From NCBI GenBank assembly GCA_020160915.1, contig JAIUPK010000007.1, forward strand, positions 1 through 64,000: a stretch of DNA of 64,000 nucleotides, given 5' to 3'. The notes under the pieces are model-generated. The model was given only the letters and a program-made list of their open reading frames with translations. It made no database searches and was not told where the DNA came from. Position numbers and translations under genes: made by a program. The stretch comes from Actinomycetota bacterium. GTDB lineage: Bacteria; Actinomycetota; Actinomycetes; Actinomycetales; Microbacteriaceae. Within the stretch, counting starts at the first letter, position 1. The number at the start of each line of letters is the position of its first letter. Positions 1 to 6,334 of the stretch are shown here, piece after piece.

Positions 1-95
1 TCGATACTGCCTACGGCGGGGGTTTTGAGCCCAACGTCAAAAAGGGCCGTGTCCTGGTGCTGTTGCGTCGTGTACGTTCCGCGAGGGCGAGCCAT
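1..95 (-). CDS. Partial phage hypothetical protein, 5' end only
   Basis: An ATG at 95 opens a frame that stays open to the window edge (31 residues, beginning MARPRGTYTTQQ). It starts two bases after the stop of the preceding small gene, consistent with the next gene of the leftward prophage operon. Too little is visible to assign a function. Confidence 0.4.
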   Translation of the reverse strand, partial: MARPRGTYTTQQHQDTALFDVGLKTPAVGSI

Positions 96-97
96 GA

Positions 98-295
98 TCA
101 CCACAGCCGATCGGTGGGAGCGTCGAGGCTCAGCTGCGAACCACGAGCATGACGAGTCCAGCCTTCGTCATCTACGACGGAGCAGAGAGGGTCACCAGTG
201 CTCGACGTGCTGCCATTGCCCACGTCTGTCACGATGCCCGTGCGGTCCTCACCGTCTCGCGTGCGCCAGTACACACGATCGCCGGGGCTCACCAT
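98..295 (-). CDS. Small phage hypothetical protein (65 aa)
   Basis: A 65-residue acidic protein beginning MVSPGDRVYWRTRDGEDRTG. The sequence reads like a small beta-barrel (SH3-like) fold, with GDRVYWRTRDG, GIVTDV and a final hydrophilic tail, but no family is recognised. The ATG at 295 overlaps the TGA of the HNH gene by seven bases, so I chose it over the longer open frame that extends upstream inside that gene. It belongs to the leftward prophage operon. Confidence 0.5.
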   Translation of the reverse strand: MVSPGDRVYWRTRDGEDRTGIVTDVGNGSTSSTGDPLCSVVDDEGWTRHARGSQLSLDAPTDRLW

Positions 296-627
296 GACGG
301 CATCCTCTTCGTGGTCTCTCGCTTGGCTGCAGCCTTGGCCTGCGTCTTCTTGGCGCCGAGCTTCCCGCCTGCGATCTGGTTGCAGGCTCGCTGACCTGGT
401 GCCTTGGCGTGGGTGGGGCCGAGGTTCGAGAGGTCGTTGATCTGGGCTGTGGTCCATCCCTGCGCCTTAGCCACGACCACGGGGATTCGGTGGCCGACCT
501 GCCAGCGATCGCCGGGGCGGATGGCTCCACCACAGTCGATGCATCGGGCCGGGAGTGTAGCGGCGATCTTCGACCGGTTGGCTCGGACTGTGCGCTGCCA
601 TTCGGGCGAGCGGTGGTGTGCGGTCAT
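289..627 (-). CDS. HNH endonuclease-like phage protein
   Basis: A 112-residue basic protein with a CIDCGG zinc-knuckle motif at about residue 33, a WQVGHRIPV stretch carrying the likely catalytic His, and a NLGPTHAKAPGQRACNQIAGG segment with the second Asn and Cys. This layout is typical of small HNH-type phage proteins, which nick or cut DNA in packaging or homing. The C-terminus is Lys/Ala-rich. The second Cys pair is incomplete compared with classical C4 HNH proteins, so catalytic activity is uncertain. The start overlaps the upstream stop as ATGA. Confidence 0.7.
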   Translation of the reverse strand: MTAHHRSPEWQRTVRANRSKIAATLPARCIDCGGAIRPGDRWQVGHRIPVVVAKAQGWTTAQINDLSNLGPTHAKAPGQRACNQIAGGKLGAKKTQAKAAAKRETTKRMPSW

Positions 628-794
628 GACCAGCTCACCACCGCTGCGGCTAGGGTCTTCTCGTCGCTGCCGGCCATGATGGCGACGCCATGCTGAGGGT
701 CGGGCTTGCCGAGCTCGGCACGGTGCCAGCCCTCGTGGCCACGAGAGCGCTCACACGTGTATCCACCGTCGCGGGCGTTGCACTGGTTGGTCAT
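624..794 (-). CDS. Small Cys/His-containing phage protein (56 aa)
   Basis: Begins MTNQCNARDGGYTCERSRGHEGWHRAELG. Two Cys and two His residues are spaced like a short zinc-binding finger (C-x8-C-x6-H-x3-H). Many actinophages carry comparable tiny C..C..H..H proteins of unknown role. The start at 794 overlaps the upstream stop (ATGA), and its own stop overlaps the HNH start, placing it firmly in the operon. Confidence 0.55.
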   Translation of the reverse strand: MTNQCNARDGGYTCERSRGHEGWHRAELGKPDPQHGVAIMAGSDEKTLAAAVVSWS

Positions 795-958
795 CGCGGC
801 CACCTGAACGCCCAGGAGACGTGGTCGCCGCCGTGCAAGATCGGGAGCATGCACAGCCACCGGTAGCCGTGGAGCTCGTACTCGGCCATGCAGCTGACCT
901 GAGACGACTGCGGGTGATCCCCGGCAGCCTGATCGAACGACTCCAGCACCTCAGCCAC
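791..958 (-). CDS. Small phage hypothetical protein (55 aa, GTG start)
   Basis: A 55-codon frame opening with GTG at 958, just before the stop of the upstream gene, and closing with TGA that overlaps the next ATG. It begins VAEVLESFDQAAGDHPQ and contains a Trp/Cys-rich stretch (YRWLCMLPILHGG) near the C-terminus. It fills what would otherwise be the only gap in the chain of overlapping genes. No family recognised. Confidence 0.5.
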   Translation of the reverse strand: MAEVLESFDQAAGDHPQSSQVSCMAEYELHGYRWLCMLPILHGGDHVSWAFRWPR

Positions 959-1202
959 GGTGCACCCCAGCGAAGGCTCTCGCGGCCGCCATCGGTGCCA
1001 CGAGGTCGATGGTGCTGCTGATGAAGCTCTCGACGACTGGCATGGGCTGACGCTCGATCGAGCGGGCGAGGTAGGCCAGCTGGATCGACGTGTGAGTGAG
1101 CTCGGCGCGCTGACGGCCTCTCGGCCACTGCTGCCCTTCCTCGCTGCAGACCTGAGCGAGCATGAGCAGTCGAGACTTCGCCTGGTGGATGGTCAGGCTC
1201 AT
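951..1202 (-). CDS. Phage hypothetical protein (83 aa)
   Basis: Starts MSLTIHQAKSRLLMLAQVCS, with the ATG overlapping the initiator stop (ATGA). Predicted mostly alpha-helical and hydrophilic, with no cysteine pairs or membrane segments. It lies immediately downstream of the replication initiator, where phages often encode a helicase loader or accessory replication protein, but nothing in the sequence proves that role. Confidence 0.5.
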   Translation of the reverse strand: MSLTIHQAKSRLLMLAQVCSEEGQQWPRGRQRAELTHTSIQLAYLARSIERQPMPVVESFISSTIDLVAPMAAARAFAGVHRG

Positions 1203-1828
1203 GCTGGCACCTCCACGGGAGGGCACCCGATCGAGCAGAAGGGCACTCCACCACCACTGTGGCCGATGATCGGGTGACCGTGCGAGCAGGTCTGCACCAT
1301 CGCGTCAGCGGGCTGGTGGGAGCCGCCGGAGGCGTCCGAGTTATCCACAGGTTGGGGTCTGCGCTGCTGTGGTTGCGCTGGTACTTGATTGTTCTTAACT
1401 AGTGTTCTTATAGTCGTCGGGTTTCCCGAGGGGTTACGTGTCGGGTTTCCCGAGGGGTCGGGTTTCCCGAGGGGTAGGTTATCCACAGGCTGGCGGGCCT
1501 CCTGGTAGCCGATCAGAGCGGGCTCGTAGAGGCCCGAGGGGTCGCAGATTTCCCAGTTGTCGGGCTTGCCGATCCGGGACGGTCGGCGCACGAGGTAGCC
1601 CAATTGCTCCAGCTGTGCGACGGCGGTGCGGACCACCTCAGTGCCCTGTGGTGAGGCCTTGGCCAGCGCGGTGATGCTCACCGTCCACGAGGGCTCGTGG
1701 GTCATGAGATTGGCCAGCAGGCCACGAGCAGCCCAGCTGAGACGCTCGTCGCGCATCCAGCCGTTAGGCAGCTGGACAAAGTTGCGCTCGAACGGCAGCA
1801 GCCGTCGCACGAGGTTGCCCTCAGTCAC
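1199..1828 (-). CDS. Phage replication initiator-like HTH protein
   Basis: A 209-residue protein. Residues about 5-95 hold a winged-helix region (FVQLPNGWMRDERLSWAARG, followed by ALAKASPQGTEVVRTAVAQL and LEQLGYLVRR), the layout of RepA/lambda-O-type initiators and replisome organisers. Residues 110-165 are a low-complexity linker with repeated SGNP motifs, and the C-terminus has a CSHGHPIIGHSGGGVPFCSIGCP Cys/His cluster. The GTG at 1828 is preferred to an upstream ATG because GGGGAGG lies six bases upstream. The DNA encoding the linker carries DnaA boxes and iterons, suggesting the protein binds its own gene, as lambda O does. Confidence 0.7.
   Translation of the reverse strand: MTEGNLVRRLLPFERNFVQLPNGWMRDERLSWAARGLLANLMTHEPSWTVSITALAKASPQGTEVVRTAVAQLEQLGYLVRRPSRIGKPDNWEICDPSGLYEPALIGYQEARQPVDNLPLGKPDPSGNPTRNPSGNPTTIRTLVKNNQVPAQPQQRRPQPVDNSDASGGSHQPADAMVQTCSHGHPIIGHSGGGVPFCSIGCPPVEVPA
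1341..1487. other. Candidate replication origin inside the initiator gene
   Basis: Two perfect TTATCCACA DnaA boxes in the same orientation (1341-1349 and 1479-1487) bracket three direct repeats of TCGGGTTTCCCGAGGGGT (1417-1434, 1441-1458, 1458-1475) and a strikingly AT-rich tract (1381-1416) that contains GTTCTTA twice, 13 bp apart. DnaA boxes, iterons and an AT-rich unwinding region with 13-bp spacing are the standard parts of a DnaA-assisted origin. All of it lies within the initiator coding region, as in lambdoid phages. Function is inferred. Confidence 0.6.
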
Positions 1829-1944
1829 AGCAGACCTCCCCAGAGGTGGTAGGCGACCAGCCACGACAGGATGCCGAGGCCGATCGCGAAGATAATCAGG
1901 GCAGGCAGGACCTGTCCCGGCGTGGGTGACGCCGGGACAGACCG
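1825..1944 (-). other. Possible short transmembrane peptide frame without canonical start
   Basis: A 39-codon open frame ends with TGA overlapping the GTG start of the initiator and encodes a good single membrane helix (LIIFAIGLGILSWLVAYHLW). The only in-frame start options are CTG or GTC, so expression is doubtful. The coupling to the next start and the hydrophobic pattern are why it is recorded. Confidence 0.22.
1912..1940. promoter_or_regulatory. Perfect 11-bp inverted repeat before the initiator gene
   Basis: CTGTCCCGGCG and CGCCGGGACAG flank a 7-base loop between the alanine-rich phage gene and the initiator. The transcript would form a very stable hairpin. No T-run follows, so it is more likely an attenuator, an RNA-processing site or a protein-binding site than an intrinsic terminator. 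Confidence 0.45.
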
Positions 1945-1965
1945 CCAGCTAGCACGACGACGCAT

Positions 1966-2694
1966 CTACGCGGCGTCGATCATCCGGTCGAACAGAGCGA
2001 TCGCCGAGGCACGCGACTCGACAGCAGCAGGTGCCCAGCGCGACAAGATCGCCTCACGCACGTGGACGCGCAGCGCCGAACGGAACGCGGCAGGCGTCAG
2101 CGAGGCATCGAGCAGCATCTCGATCGACTTGCGATCGGCGTCCCAGGTGTCCCCGGCGTCCCCGGCGGCCCAGGCGTCCCCGGCGGCCCAGGCGTCCCCG
2201 GCGGCCCAGGCGTCCCCGGCGGCCCCGGCGGCGCCGGCGGCCAAGGCGCCCCCTGCGGCCCCGGCGTACGATAGGGTGCGGATCGCCTGCACCACGGGAC
2301 GCGCTGCCTTGTCGGTGGCACGGTCGGTGATCGCTGCGAGCGCCCTCAGCTGCTGAGCCTCCTCGGCTCGCCCGAACGTCTCCAGCAGACGCGGGAGCGC
2401 GTCACGCACGAGCCAGTCAGCGGCGAGGAACGCGCGAGCGGCATCCTTGCCGTCGTCGGCTGTGTTGAGCAGCCTAGGGATGAACGGCTTCAGCTGCTGC
2501 CGCTCCTCGTCAGTGCAGTTGTCGTTCAGCCGCCGGCCGAACGCACCGAGCACCACCGACACGCACTGAGGCTGGTCAGACCACCGCTCGCCCGCGATGT
2601 ACGACGCCGCCTCCAGCAGGCACGCACCCTGCTCGATACTGCCGTGCCCACCCTTCGCCAACACCAGAGTGTCCAGGTCAATCGTCTTCGTCAT
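1966..2694 (-). CDS. Conserved actinophage protein with Ala/Gly/Trp repeats
   Basis: A 242-residue protein. The N-terminal part (residues 14-75: GGHGSIEQGACLLEAASYIA...VSVVLGAFGRRLND) matches a sequence type common in actinobacterial phages but without a known function, as far as I recall. Residues about 145-185 are a low-complexity tract built from AAGDAW units. The C-terminal 60 residues are helical. ATG at 2694 overlaps the upstream stop. The repeat tract probably varies in copy number by slippage. Role unknown. Confidence 0.65.
   Translation of the reverse strand: MTKTIDLDTLVLAKGGHGSIEQGACLLEAASYIAGERWSDQPQCVSVVLGAFGRRLNDNCTDEERQQLKPFIPRLLNTADDGKDAARAFLAADWLVRDALPRLLETFGRAEEAQQLRALAAITDRATDKAARPVVQAIRTLSYAGAAGGALAAGAAGAAGDAWAAGDAWAAGDAWAAGDAGDTWDADRKSIEMLLDASLTPAAFRSALRVHVREAILSRWAPAAVESRASAIALFDRMIDAA
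2156..2227. repeat. 18-bp tandem repeat inside the phage gene
   Basis: Three perfect copies of GCGTCCCCGGCGGCCCAG (2156-2173, 2174-2191, 2192-2209) and a fourth diverged copy to 2227, with GC-rich relatives on both sides. On the coding (minus) strand each unit encodes AAGDAW, so changes in copy number keep the frame. Confidence 0.9.
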
Positions 2695-2876
2695 GCTGCC
2701 TTGCCTTCCCGTAGGGCCTCAACCGAGGCCGGATCGAACAGGAAGTCACCGCGATAGCCAGGCACCTCGACGACGAATGGCAGGATGCCGTTCCTCGCCC
2801 AGCGCACGACCGTGCTGCGGTGCTTACCGAGGCGCTTGGCGGCCTCGGTTGTGCCGATCAGCTGCAATGACTCCAT
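2691..2876 (-). CDS. Small HTH protein, excisionase/Cro-like
   Basis: A 61-residue protein with a MerR/excisionase-type helix-turn-helix (TTEAAKRLGKHRSTVVRWAR, residues 6-25), then a short beta-wing (FVVEVPGYRGDFLFD) and a helix. Such proteins act as recombination directionality factors or Cro-like regulators. It is the first gene of the leftward lytic operon, divergent from the repressor, with duplicated operator-like sequences between them. The ATG at 2876 is chosen because a longer frame would run through the operator. Confidence 0.7.
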   Translation of the reverse strand: MESLQLIGTTEAAKRLGKHRSTVVRWARNGILPFVVEVPGYRGDFLFDPASVEALREGKAA

Positions 2877-2890
2877 ACGCGGAGTGTGGG

Positions 2891-2953
2891 GCATATGCGT
2901 TATCCAGCGCGATAACCGGCGCGGCGTGTCTCGCATATGCGTTATCCAGCGCG
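2891..2953. promoter_or_regulatory. Duplicated operator between divergent phage regulators
   Basis: A 21-bp sequence made of the palindrome GCATATGC followed by GTTATCCAGCGCG occurs at 2891-2911 and 2933-2953, exactly 42 bp (four helical turns) apart. The first copy is extended by GATAAC (2911-2916), giving a GTTATC-N6-GATAAC inverted repeat. Position and symmetry fit cooperative binding by the neighbouring repressor and/or Cro-like protein. Confidence 0.65.
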
Positions 2954-2967
2954 CTAGAGTGATCGGC

Positions 2968-3225
2968 ATGAGGATCACAACTGAGGCGAGCCCGACAATC
3001 GAGCTCCCGGAATGCATTTGGCGAGCAATGCGATTCGCCGAGATGAACTACTCAGAGCTCGGTGACGCAATCGGAGCTAGCCGCGACACCATCAGCCGAT
3101 GGGTCGGCGGCAGATCAGTACCCAAGGCACGCGACCTGGCGGCGATCGAACGAGCCACCGGGCTGCCGGATGGGTGGTTCGATCGAATGGTGCGCCCGGA
3201 GGGATTTGAACCCCCGGCCTATTGA
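2968..3225 (+). CDS. Prophage HTH repressor ending inside tRNA-Arg
   Basis: An 85-residue Cro/C1-type protein. The HTH covers residues about 26-47 (YSELGDAIGASRDTISRWVG) and is followed by DLAAIERATGLPDGWFDR. The last 12 residues (MVRPEGFEPPAY) are encoded by the antisense strand of the tRNA-Arg gene, so the natural phage form would have a different C-terminus. The ATG at 2968 is used because upstream ATGs lie in or beyond the operator. The frame geometry resembles mycobacteriophage BPs-type repressors, where integration replaces the C-terminus and stabilises the protein; the match to that system is inference. Confidence 0.7.
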   Translation: MRITTEASPTIELPECIWRAMRFAEMNYSELGDAIGASRDTISRWVGGRSVPKARDLAAIERATGLPDGWFDRMVRPEGFEPPAY

Positions 3226-3263
3226 TCCGTAGTCAATTGCTCTATCCGCTGAGCTACGGGCGC
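3188..3263 (-). tRNA. tRNA-Arg (anticodon ACG)
   Basis: The minus strand folds into a full cloverleaf: acceptor GCGCCCG/CGGGCGC, anticodon stem ATTGA/TCAAT around loop CTACGGA (anticodon ACG), T-loop TTCAAAT, discriminator A and an encoded CCA (3188-3190). Its 3' end is the apparent prophage attachment site and the gene remains intact after integration. Confidence 0.97.
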
Positions 3264-3353
3264 ATCTGCTGGCCCGACGAGAAGCCAACCTGAAAACTAT
3301 ACCAGCGTCGGGCGCGACTCAGAACTGCGGTATCGCCCCGATACCATCGAGCC

Positions 3354-4436
3354 ATGCCAGCCACCCTGCCGATCGGCACCGTCGTCGATTCGGGCGATAT
3401 CGCCGAACTGAACGCTCAGCGTTTCAACCGCCACACCTTCTGGTGCGGCCAGAGCGGATCGGGCAAGACCTACGCCCTCGGCGTGGTGCTGGAGCAGATA
3501 CTCGCGCACACGAGTTTGCCTGTGGTGATCCTTGACCCCAACGCCGACTTCGTGCGGCTCGGCGAGGTGCGGCCTGAGGCCGCGGGCGGTAGCACGGCGG
3601 CGGCGCTTGAGGGCCGCGACATCCGGGTGCTGCGACCGGGCGACCGCGACGACTCGCTGCGGGTGCGGTTCTCGGCGTTGCCGTTCCCCATAAAGGCGGC
3701 CCTGCTGCGACTCGACCCTCTCGATGACCGAGCCGAGTACAACGCCCTGCTGCACCTGCAGGAGCGCTACCCCATCAACGACGAGCGCAGCATCGTCGAG
3801 CGCCTGCAGGAGTCCGGCGACCCGGTGCACCATGCCCTCGCCGAGCGCGTCGAGAATCTCGCCCTCGACGACTGGGGGCTCTGGGCCGGCGAGCGGGCAG
3901 CAGCCACCGAGATCATCGACACCCGACCGGATGCCACGGTGCTCGACCTCGGCGGATTCCGCTACGCCGAGGAGCCTCTCGTCGTCGCGCTCTCGGTGCT
4001 CGACGACCTGTGGACCCGCCGCGAGCAGCGCCGACCCGTGCTCATCGTCATCGACGAGGCCCACAACCTCTGCTCCCCCGACCTCGACAGCCCGCTCGGT
4101 CGCGCGGTGCGCGAGCAGATCATCCGCATCGCCGCCGAAGGTCGCAAGTACGGGCTGTGGCTGCTGCTGTCGACCCAACGCCCGTCGAAGGTGCACCCGG
4201 GCATCATCTCCCAGTGCGACAACCTCGCCCTCATGAAGATGAGCTCACCCATCGACCTGCACGAGCTCGCCTCGATCTTCGGCTTCGTGCCCGAATCGCT
4301 CATCGAGCAGTCACCGCTGTTCACCCAGGGCATGGCGCTCTTCGCGGGCGGGTTCATCGGCGCCCCGACGATCGTGCAGATGGGCGATCGTGTCACCTTC
4401 GAGGGCGGCAGCGACGTGGGAGTGCCGCTGCGGTGA
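3354..4436 (+). CDS. HerA/DUF87-like ATP-binding protein
   Basis: A 360-residue P-loop ATPase. The Walker A motif GQSGSGKT is at about residue 32 and Walker B VLIVIDEAHN near 231, followed by an RKYGLWLLLSTQRPSKVHPG stretch typical of HerA/FtsK-like DUF87 proteins. These use ATP to move or remodel DNA, and some take part in DNA end processing or defence, but no NurA or other nuclease partner is adjacent. It is the first host gene after the tRNA and overlaps the next start (GTGA). The specific role is unknown. Confidence 0.8.
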   Translation: MPATLPIGTVVDSGDIAELNAQRFNRHTFWCGQSGSGKTYALGVVLEQILAHTSLPVVILDPNADFVRLGEVRPEAAGGSTAAALEGRDIRVLRPGDRDDSLRVRFSALPFPIKAALLRLDPLDDRAEYNALLHLQERYPINDERSIVERLQESGDPVHHALAERVENLALDDWGLWAGERAAATEIIDTRPDATVLDLGGFRYAEEPLVVALSVLDDLWTRREQRRPVLIVIDEAHNLCSPDLDSPLGRAVREQIIRIAAEGRKYGLWLLLSTQRPSKVHPGIISQCDNLALMKMSSPIDLHELASIFGFVPESLIEQSPLFTQGMALFAGGFIGAPTIVQMGDRVTFEGGSDVGVPLR

Positions 4437-4960
4437 GCACACGCATCCTGTTCGTGCGTGCGGTGAACGTGGGCGGCGCGACCCTGCCCATGGCGGAATT
4501 CCGTGCGCTGCTGGCCGAGCTCGGTGGCGAGAGCGTGCGCACCTACATCGCGTCGGGCAATGCCGTGCTCGATGTCCCGGGCGACGCCGCACGGTTCGAT
4601 CGCGCCGTCGAGGCGGCGATCACGGAGAGGTACGGCTTCGTGCGCGAGGTGATCTCCCGCACACCGGCGGAGGTGTCGGCGGCCCTCGCGGCGCATCCGT
4701 TCGAGGTCGTCGACCCGAAGTTCTCGTACATCACCTTCCTCACTGCGACGCCAGCGGCCGGGGCTCTGGATGCCGCGGCGAACGTCCCCACCGGCGACGA
4801 CGAGTGGCAGCTCGCCGGGCGCGAGCTCCACCTCAGGTTCGCCGACGGAATGGGCCGCGCAGTGCTGAACCTCGATCGCCTTCTCAGATCGCTGGGAGTG
4901 GCCGGCACGGCGCGCAACCTGCGCACCACGCAGGCGCTCGTGGAGCTCGCCGCCGGCTGA
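4433..4960 (+). CDS. DUF1697 family protein
   Basis: A 175-residue protein opening STRILFVRAVNVGGATLPMA, then a LRALLAELGGESVRTYIASGNAVLD stretch that is characteristic of DUF1697, a widespread family without an assigned biochemical function. The GTG at 4433 overlaps the TGA of the ATPase gene, implying translational coupling; the longer open frame upstream is a shadow of that gene. The family's usual length is about 170-180 residues, so it looks complete. Confidence 0.85.
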   Translation: MSTRILFVRAVNVGGATLPMAEFRALLAELGGESVRTYIASGNAVLDVPGDAARFDRAVEAAITERYGFVREVISRTPAEVSAALAAHPFEVVDPKFSYITFLTATPAAGALDAAANVPTGDDEWQLAGRELHLRFADGMGRAVLNLDRLLRSLGVAGTARNLRTTQALVELAAG

Positions 4961-4964
4961 AGCG

Positions 4965-5321
4965 TCAGCCCCCGAGCACAGCCGAGATCGCCACGAACGA
5001 TCCGATGAGCAGCATCGCCAGCCCCGCCCGGATGGCGATCGACTTCTGCAGGTGTGCGGTGAGCACGCTGCCCCAGTAGATCGGGCATCCCGCGTAGCCG
5101 ATCGCGGACAGTCCGATGATGCCCACGATGGCGCCGGCCCACCAGAAGGCGGCCGCGACGGGCGTGAGGTCGGCGGGGCGCCATCCGGAGATGAGGAGGC
5201 CCGTGAGAGGTAGGGCAACGGCGATGAGGGCGGCGGCGAACCAGATCGTCGCCGTGTGGTCGATGCGGTGCAGTTCGGCCTCGGCGGACATGAGGTCACT
5301 GGGATCGTGCTGGGGGCTCAT
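4965..5321 (-). CDS. Small integral membrane protein (three or four helices)
   Basis: An approximately 118-residue protein with a hydrophilic N-terminus and membrane segments around ATIWFAAALIAVALPLTGLL, AAAFWWAGAIVGIIGLSAIG and AGLAMLLIGSFVAISAVL. It could start at ATG 5321 or at GTG 5327. No family recognised. It converges with DUF1697, whose stop is only four bases away. Confidence 0.65.
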   Translation of the reverse strand: MSPQHDPSDLMSAEAELHRIDHTATIWFAAALIAVALPLTGLLISGWRPADLTPVAAAFWWAGAIVGIIGLSAIGYAGCPIYWGSVLTAHLQKSIAIRAGLAMLLIGSFVAISAVLGG

Positions 5322-5330
5322 GTCCACAGG

Positions 5331-5705
5331 CTAACCCCGCGAATCTGAACGCCCGTCGAGCGCCGCGTCGATCTCCTCGCGGCGCGCCAGCACGATGCGA
5401 TCGAACGCCTCGTCGGGCAGCGGGTGCTCCTCGGTGAACTTGATCCCGCCCTTGGTGGACGGGAATCCGTGCAAGCCCCCGATCACGCCGGCGACGACCT
5501 CCGCGCTGAAGGGGAAGAGTGAGTAGCCGGCCTTGGTCGCCATCACGCTGATCAGGGGCCGACCTCGATAACGCAGAGCGGGCATCCCGTAGCTGAGGCC
5601 CTCTTCGGCGTCGGGTACGAGCGCGAGAGTGCGGCCGCGCAGCGCGGTGAGACGTGCGCGCGCGGGCTCAGGTGTGTCGGCGAGATACTCGGTGAGTGAT
5701 TGCAT
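5331..5705 (-). CDS. DUF1801 (YdhG-like) protein
   Basis: A 124-residue protein starting MQSLTEYLADTPEPARARL, with the family's LSYGMPALRYRGRPLISVMA core and a GYSLFPFS motif. DUF1801 proteins form a small alpha/beta fold with no settled function. The ATG at 5705 replaces an upstream-extended open frame that has no matching coding character. It lies directly upstream of the membrane protein gene and may be co-transcribed with it. Confidence 0.75.
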   Translation of the reverse strand: MQSLTEYLADTPEPARARLTALRGRTLALVPDAEEGLSYGMPALRYRGRPLISVMATKAGYSLFPFSAEVVAGVIGGLHGFPSTKGGIKFTEEHPLPDEAFDRIVLARREEIDAALDGRSDSRG

Positions 5706-5745
5706 GCGGCCATCATCGGGCCGCGCACCCCGAGGCACAAGAGCC

Positions 5746-6210
5746 CTAGTACTCGCCCTTGATGACGAAGAATGATCCACGGATGACGCCCGCCAGCTTC
5801 GACTTCTGTCGCGCGAACTTGAATCGGGTCTCGAGCTCCTCAGGAACATCCATGCCCTCGGACAGCTTGAAGCCGACAGCCCGCTTGCCGCCGGGTTCGA
5901 GGCCGTACATCACGTTGATGGCCAACCCCGACTGGTAGAACACGTAGGCCATGCGCAGGTCTTCGACCTGGAACATCGTGACCTCGAGGGGCGGTGACCC
6001 GATAACGATGTCGCGCTCCTCGGCCAGAACCCGCGTGACGTACGCGAGGGTCTCGGGCTCGTCGGCCGCTGGTGCGACGGCGAAGTCGTGATCGTACTTG
6101 TTCTTGTAGTAGCGCGCCTCGTTGGCTCGCAGTCCGGCGAGCGCGTCGGCCACGGGGCTCGACTCGAGGCCTTCTGGTGAGACATCGACGAAATCTATGA
6201 CCTTGCGCAC
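5746..6210 (-). CDS. Conserved hypothetical protein (154 aa, GTG start)
   Basis: Starts with GTG at 6210, seven bases after a GGAGGA ribosome-binding site. Begins RKVIDFVDVSPEGLESSP. It contains a beta-rich middle (LEVTMFQVEDLRMAYVFYQS, NVMYGLEPGGKRAVGFKL) and a basic C-terminal third (RFKFARQKSKLAG). No signal peptide or membrane helix. I do not recognise a family. Confidence 0.65.
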   Translation of the reverse strand: MRKVIDFVDVSPEGLESSPVADALAGLRANEARYYKNKYDHDFAVAPAADEPETLAYVTRVLAEERDIVIGSPPLEVTMFQVEDLRMAYVFYQSGLAINVMYGLEPGGKRAVGFKLSEGMDVPEELETRFKFARQKSKLAGVIRGSFFVIKGEY

Positions 6211-6334
6211 GATTCCTCCATTCGGGATGACTCTCCCCTGAGCGTACGCAGCGGCGGCGGGCCGCGCTTCTCGGATCCTGCTCGGCCGCTGGCGACGGTG
6301 GTGGACCCGGAGTCCCTACCCGGGGCTCGCGAAG

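Larger units (their letters stand above)
1..3190. mobile_element. Prophage end integrated at tRNA-Arg
   Basis: A tightly overlapping leftward operon of small phage-type genes (HTH/Xis-like, alanine-rich protein, replication initiator, HNH protein) starts next to a divergent Cro/C1-type repressor whose reading frame enters the 3' end of a tRNA-Arg gene. Almost every gene pair in the operon overlaps by ATGA or similar junctions, as in phage early operons. The element continues beyond the left edge, so the integrase, the structural genes and the other attachment site are not visible. The right boundary is set at the tRNA 3' end (about 3188-3190), the usual crossover region for tRNA-targeting integrases. 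The prophage nature is inferred from gene content; the exact att core cannot be defined from one end. Confidence 0.8.

Noticed and set aside
2156..2227. Possible CRISPR-like repeat array
   Set aside because: The units are 18 bp, directly adjacent, without spacers, and lie inside a coding frame.
2062..2274. Collagen-like Gly-x-Pro protein in alternative frames
   Set aside because: It is created by the 18-bp repeat of the minus-strand phage gene; no ribosome-binding site and no coding character outside the repeat.
3187..3225. C-terminal peptide MVRPEGFEPPAY as a conserved protein motif
   Set aside because: It is simply the antisense translation of a tRNA; apparent conservation comes from the tRNA. 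It is kept only as part of the repressor frame.
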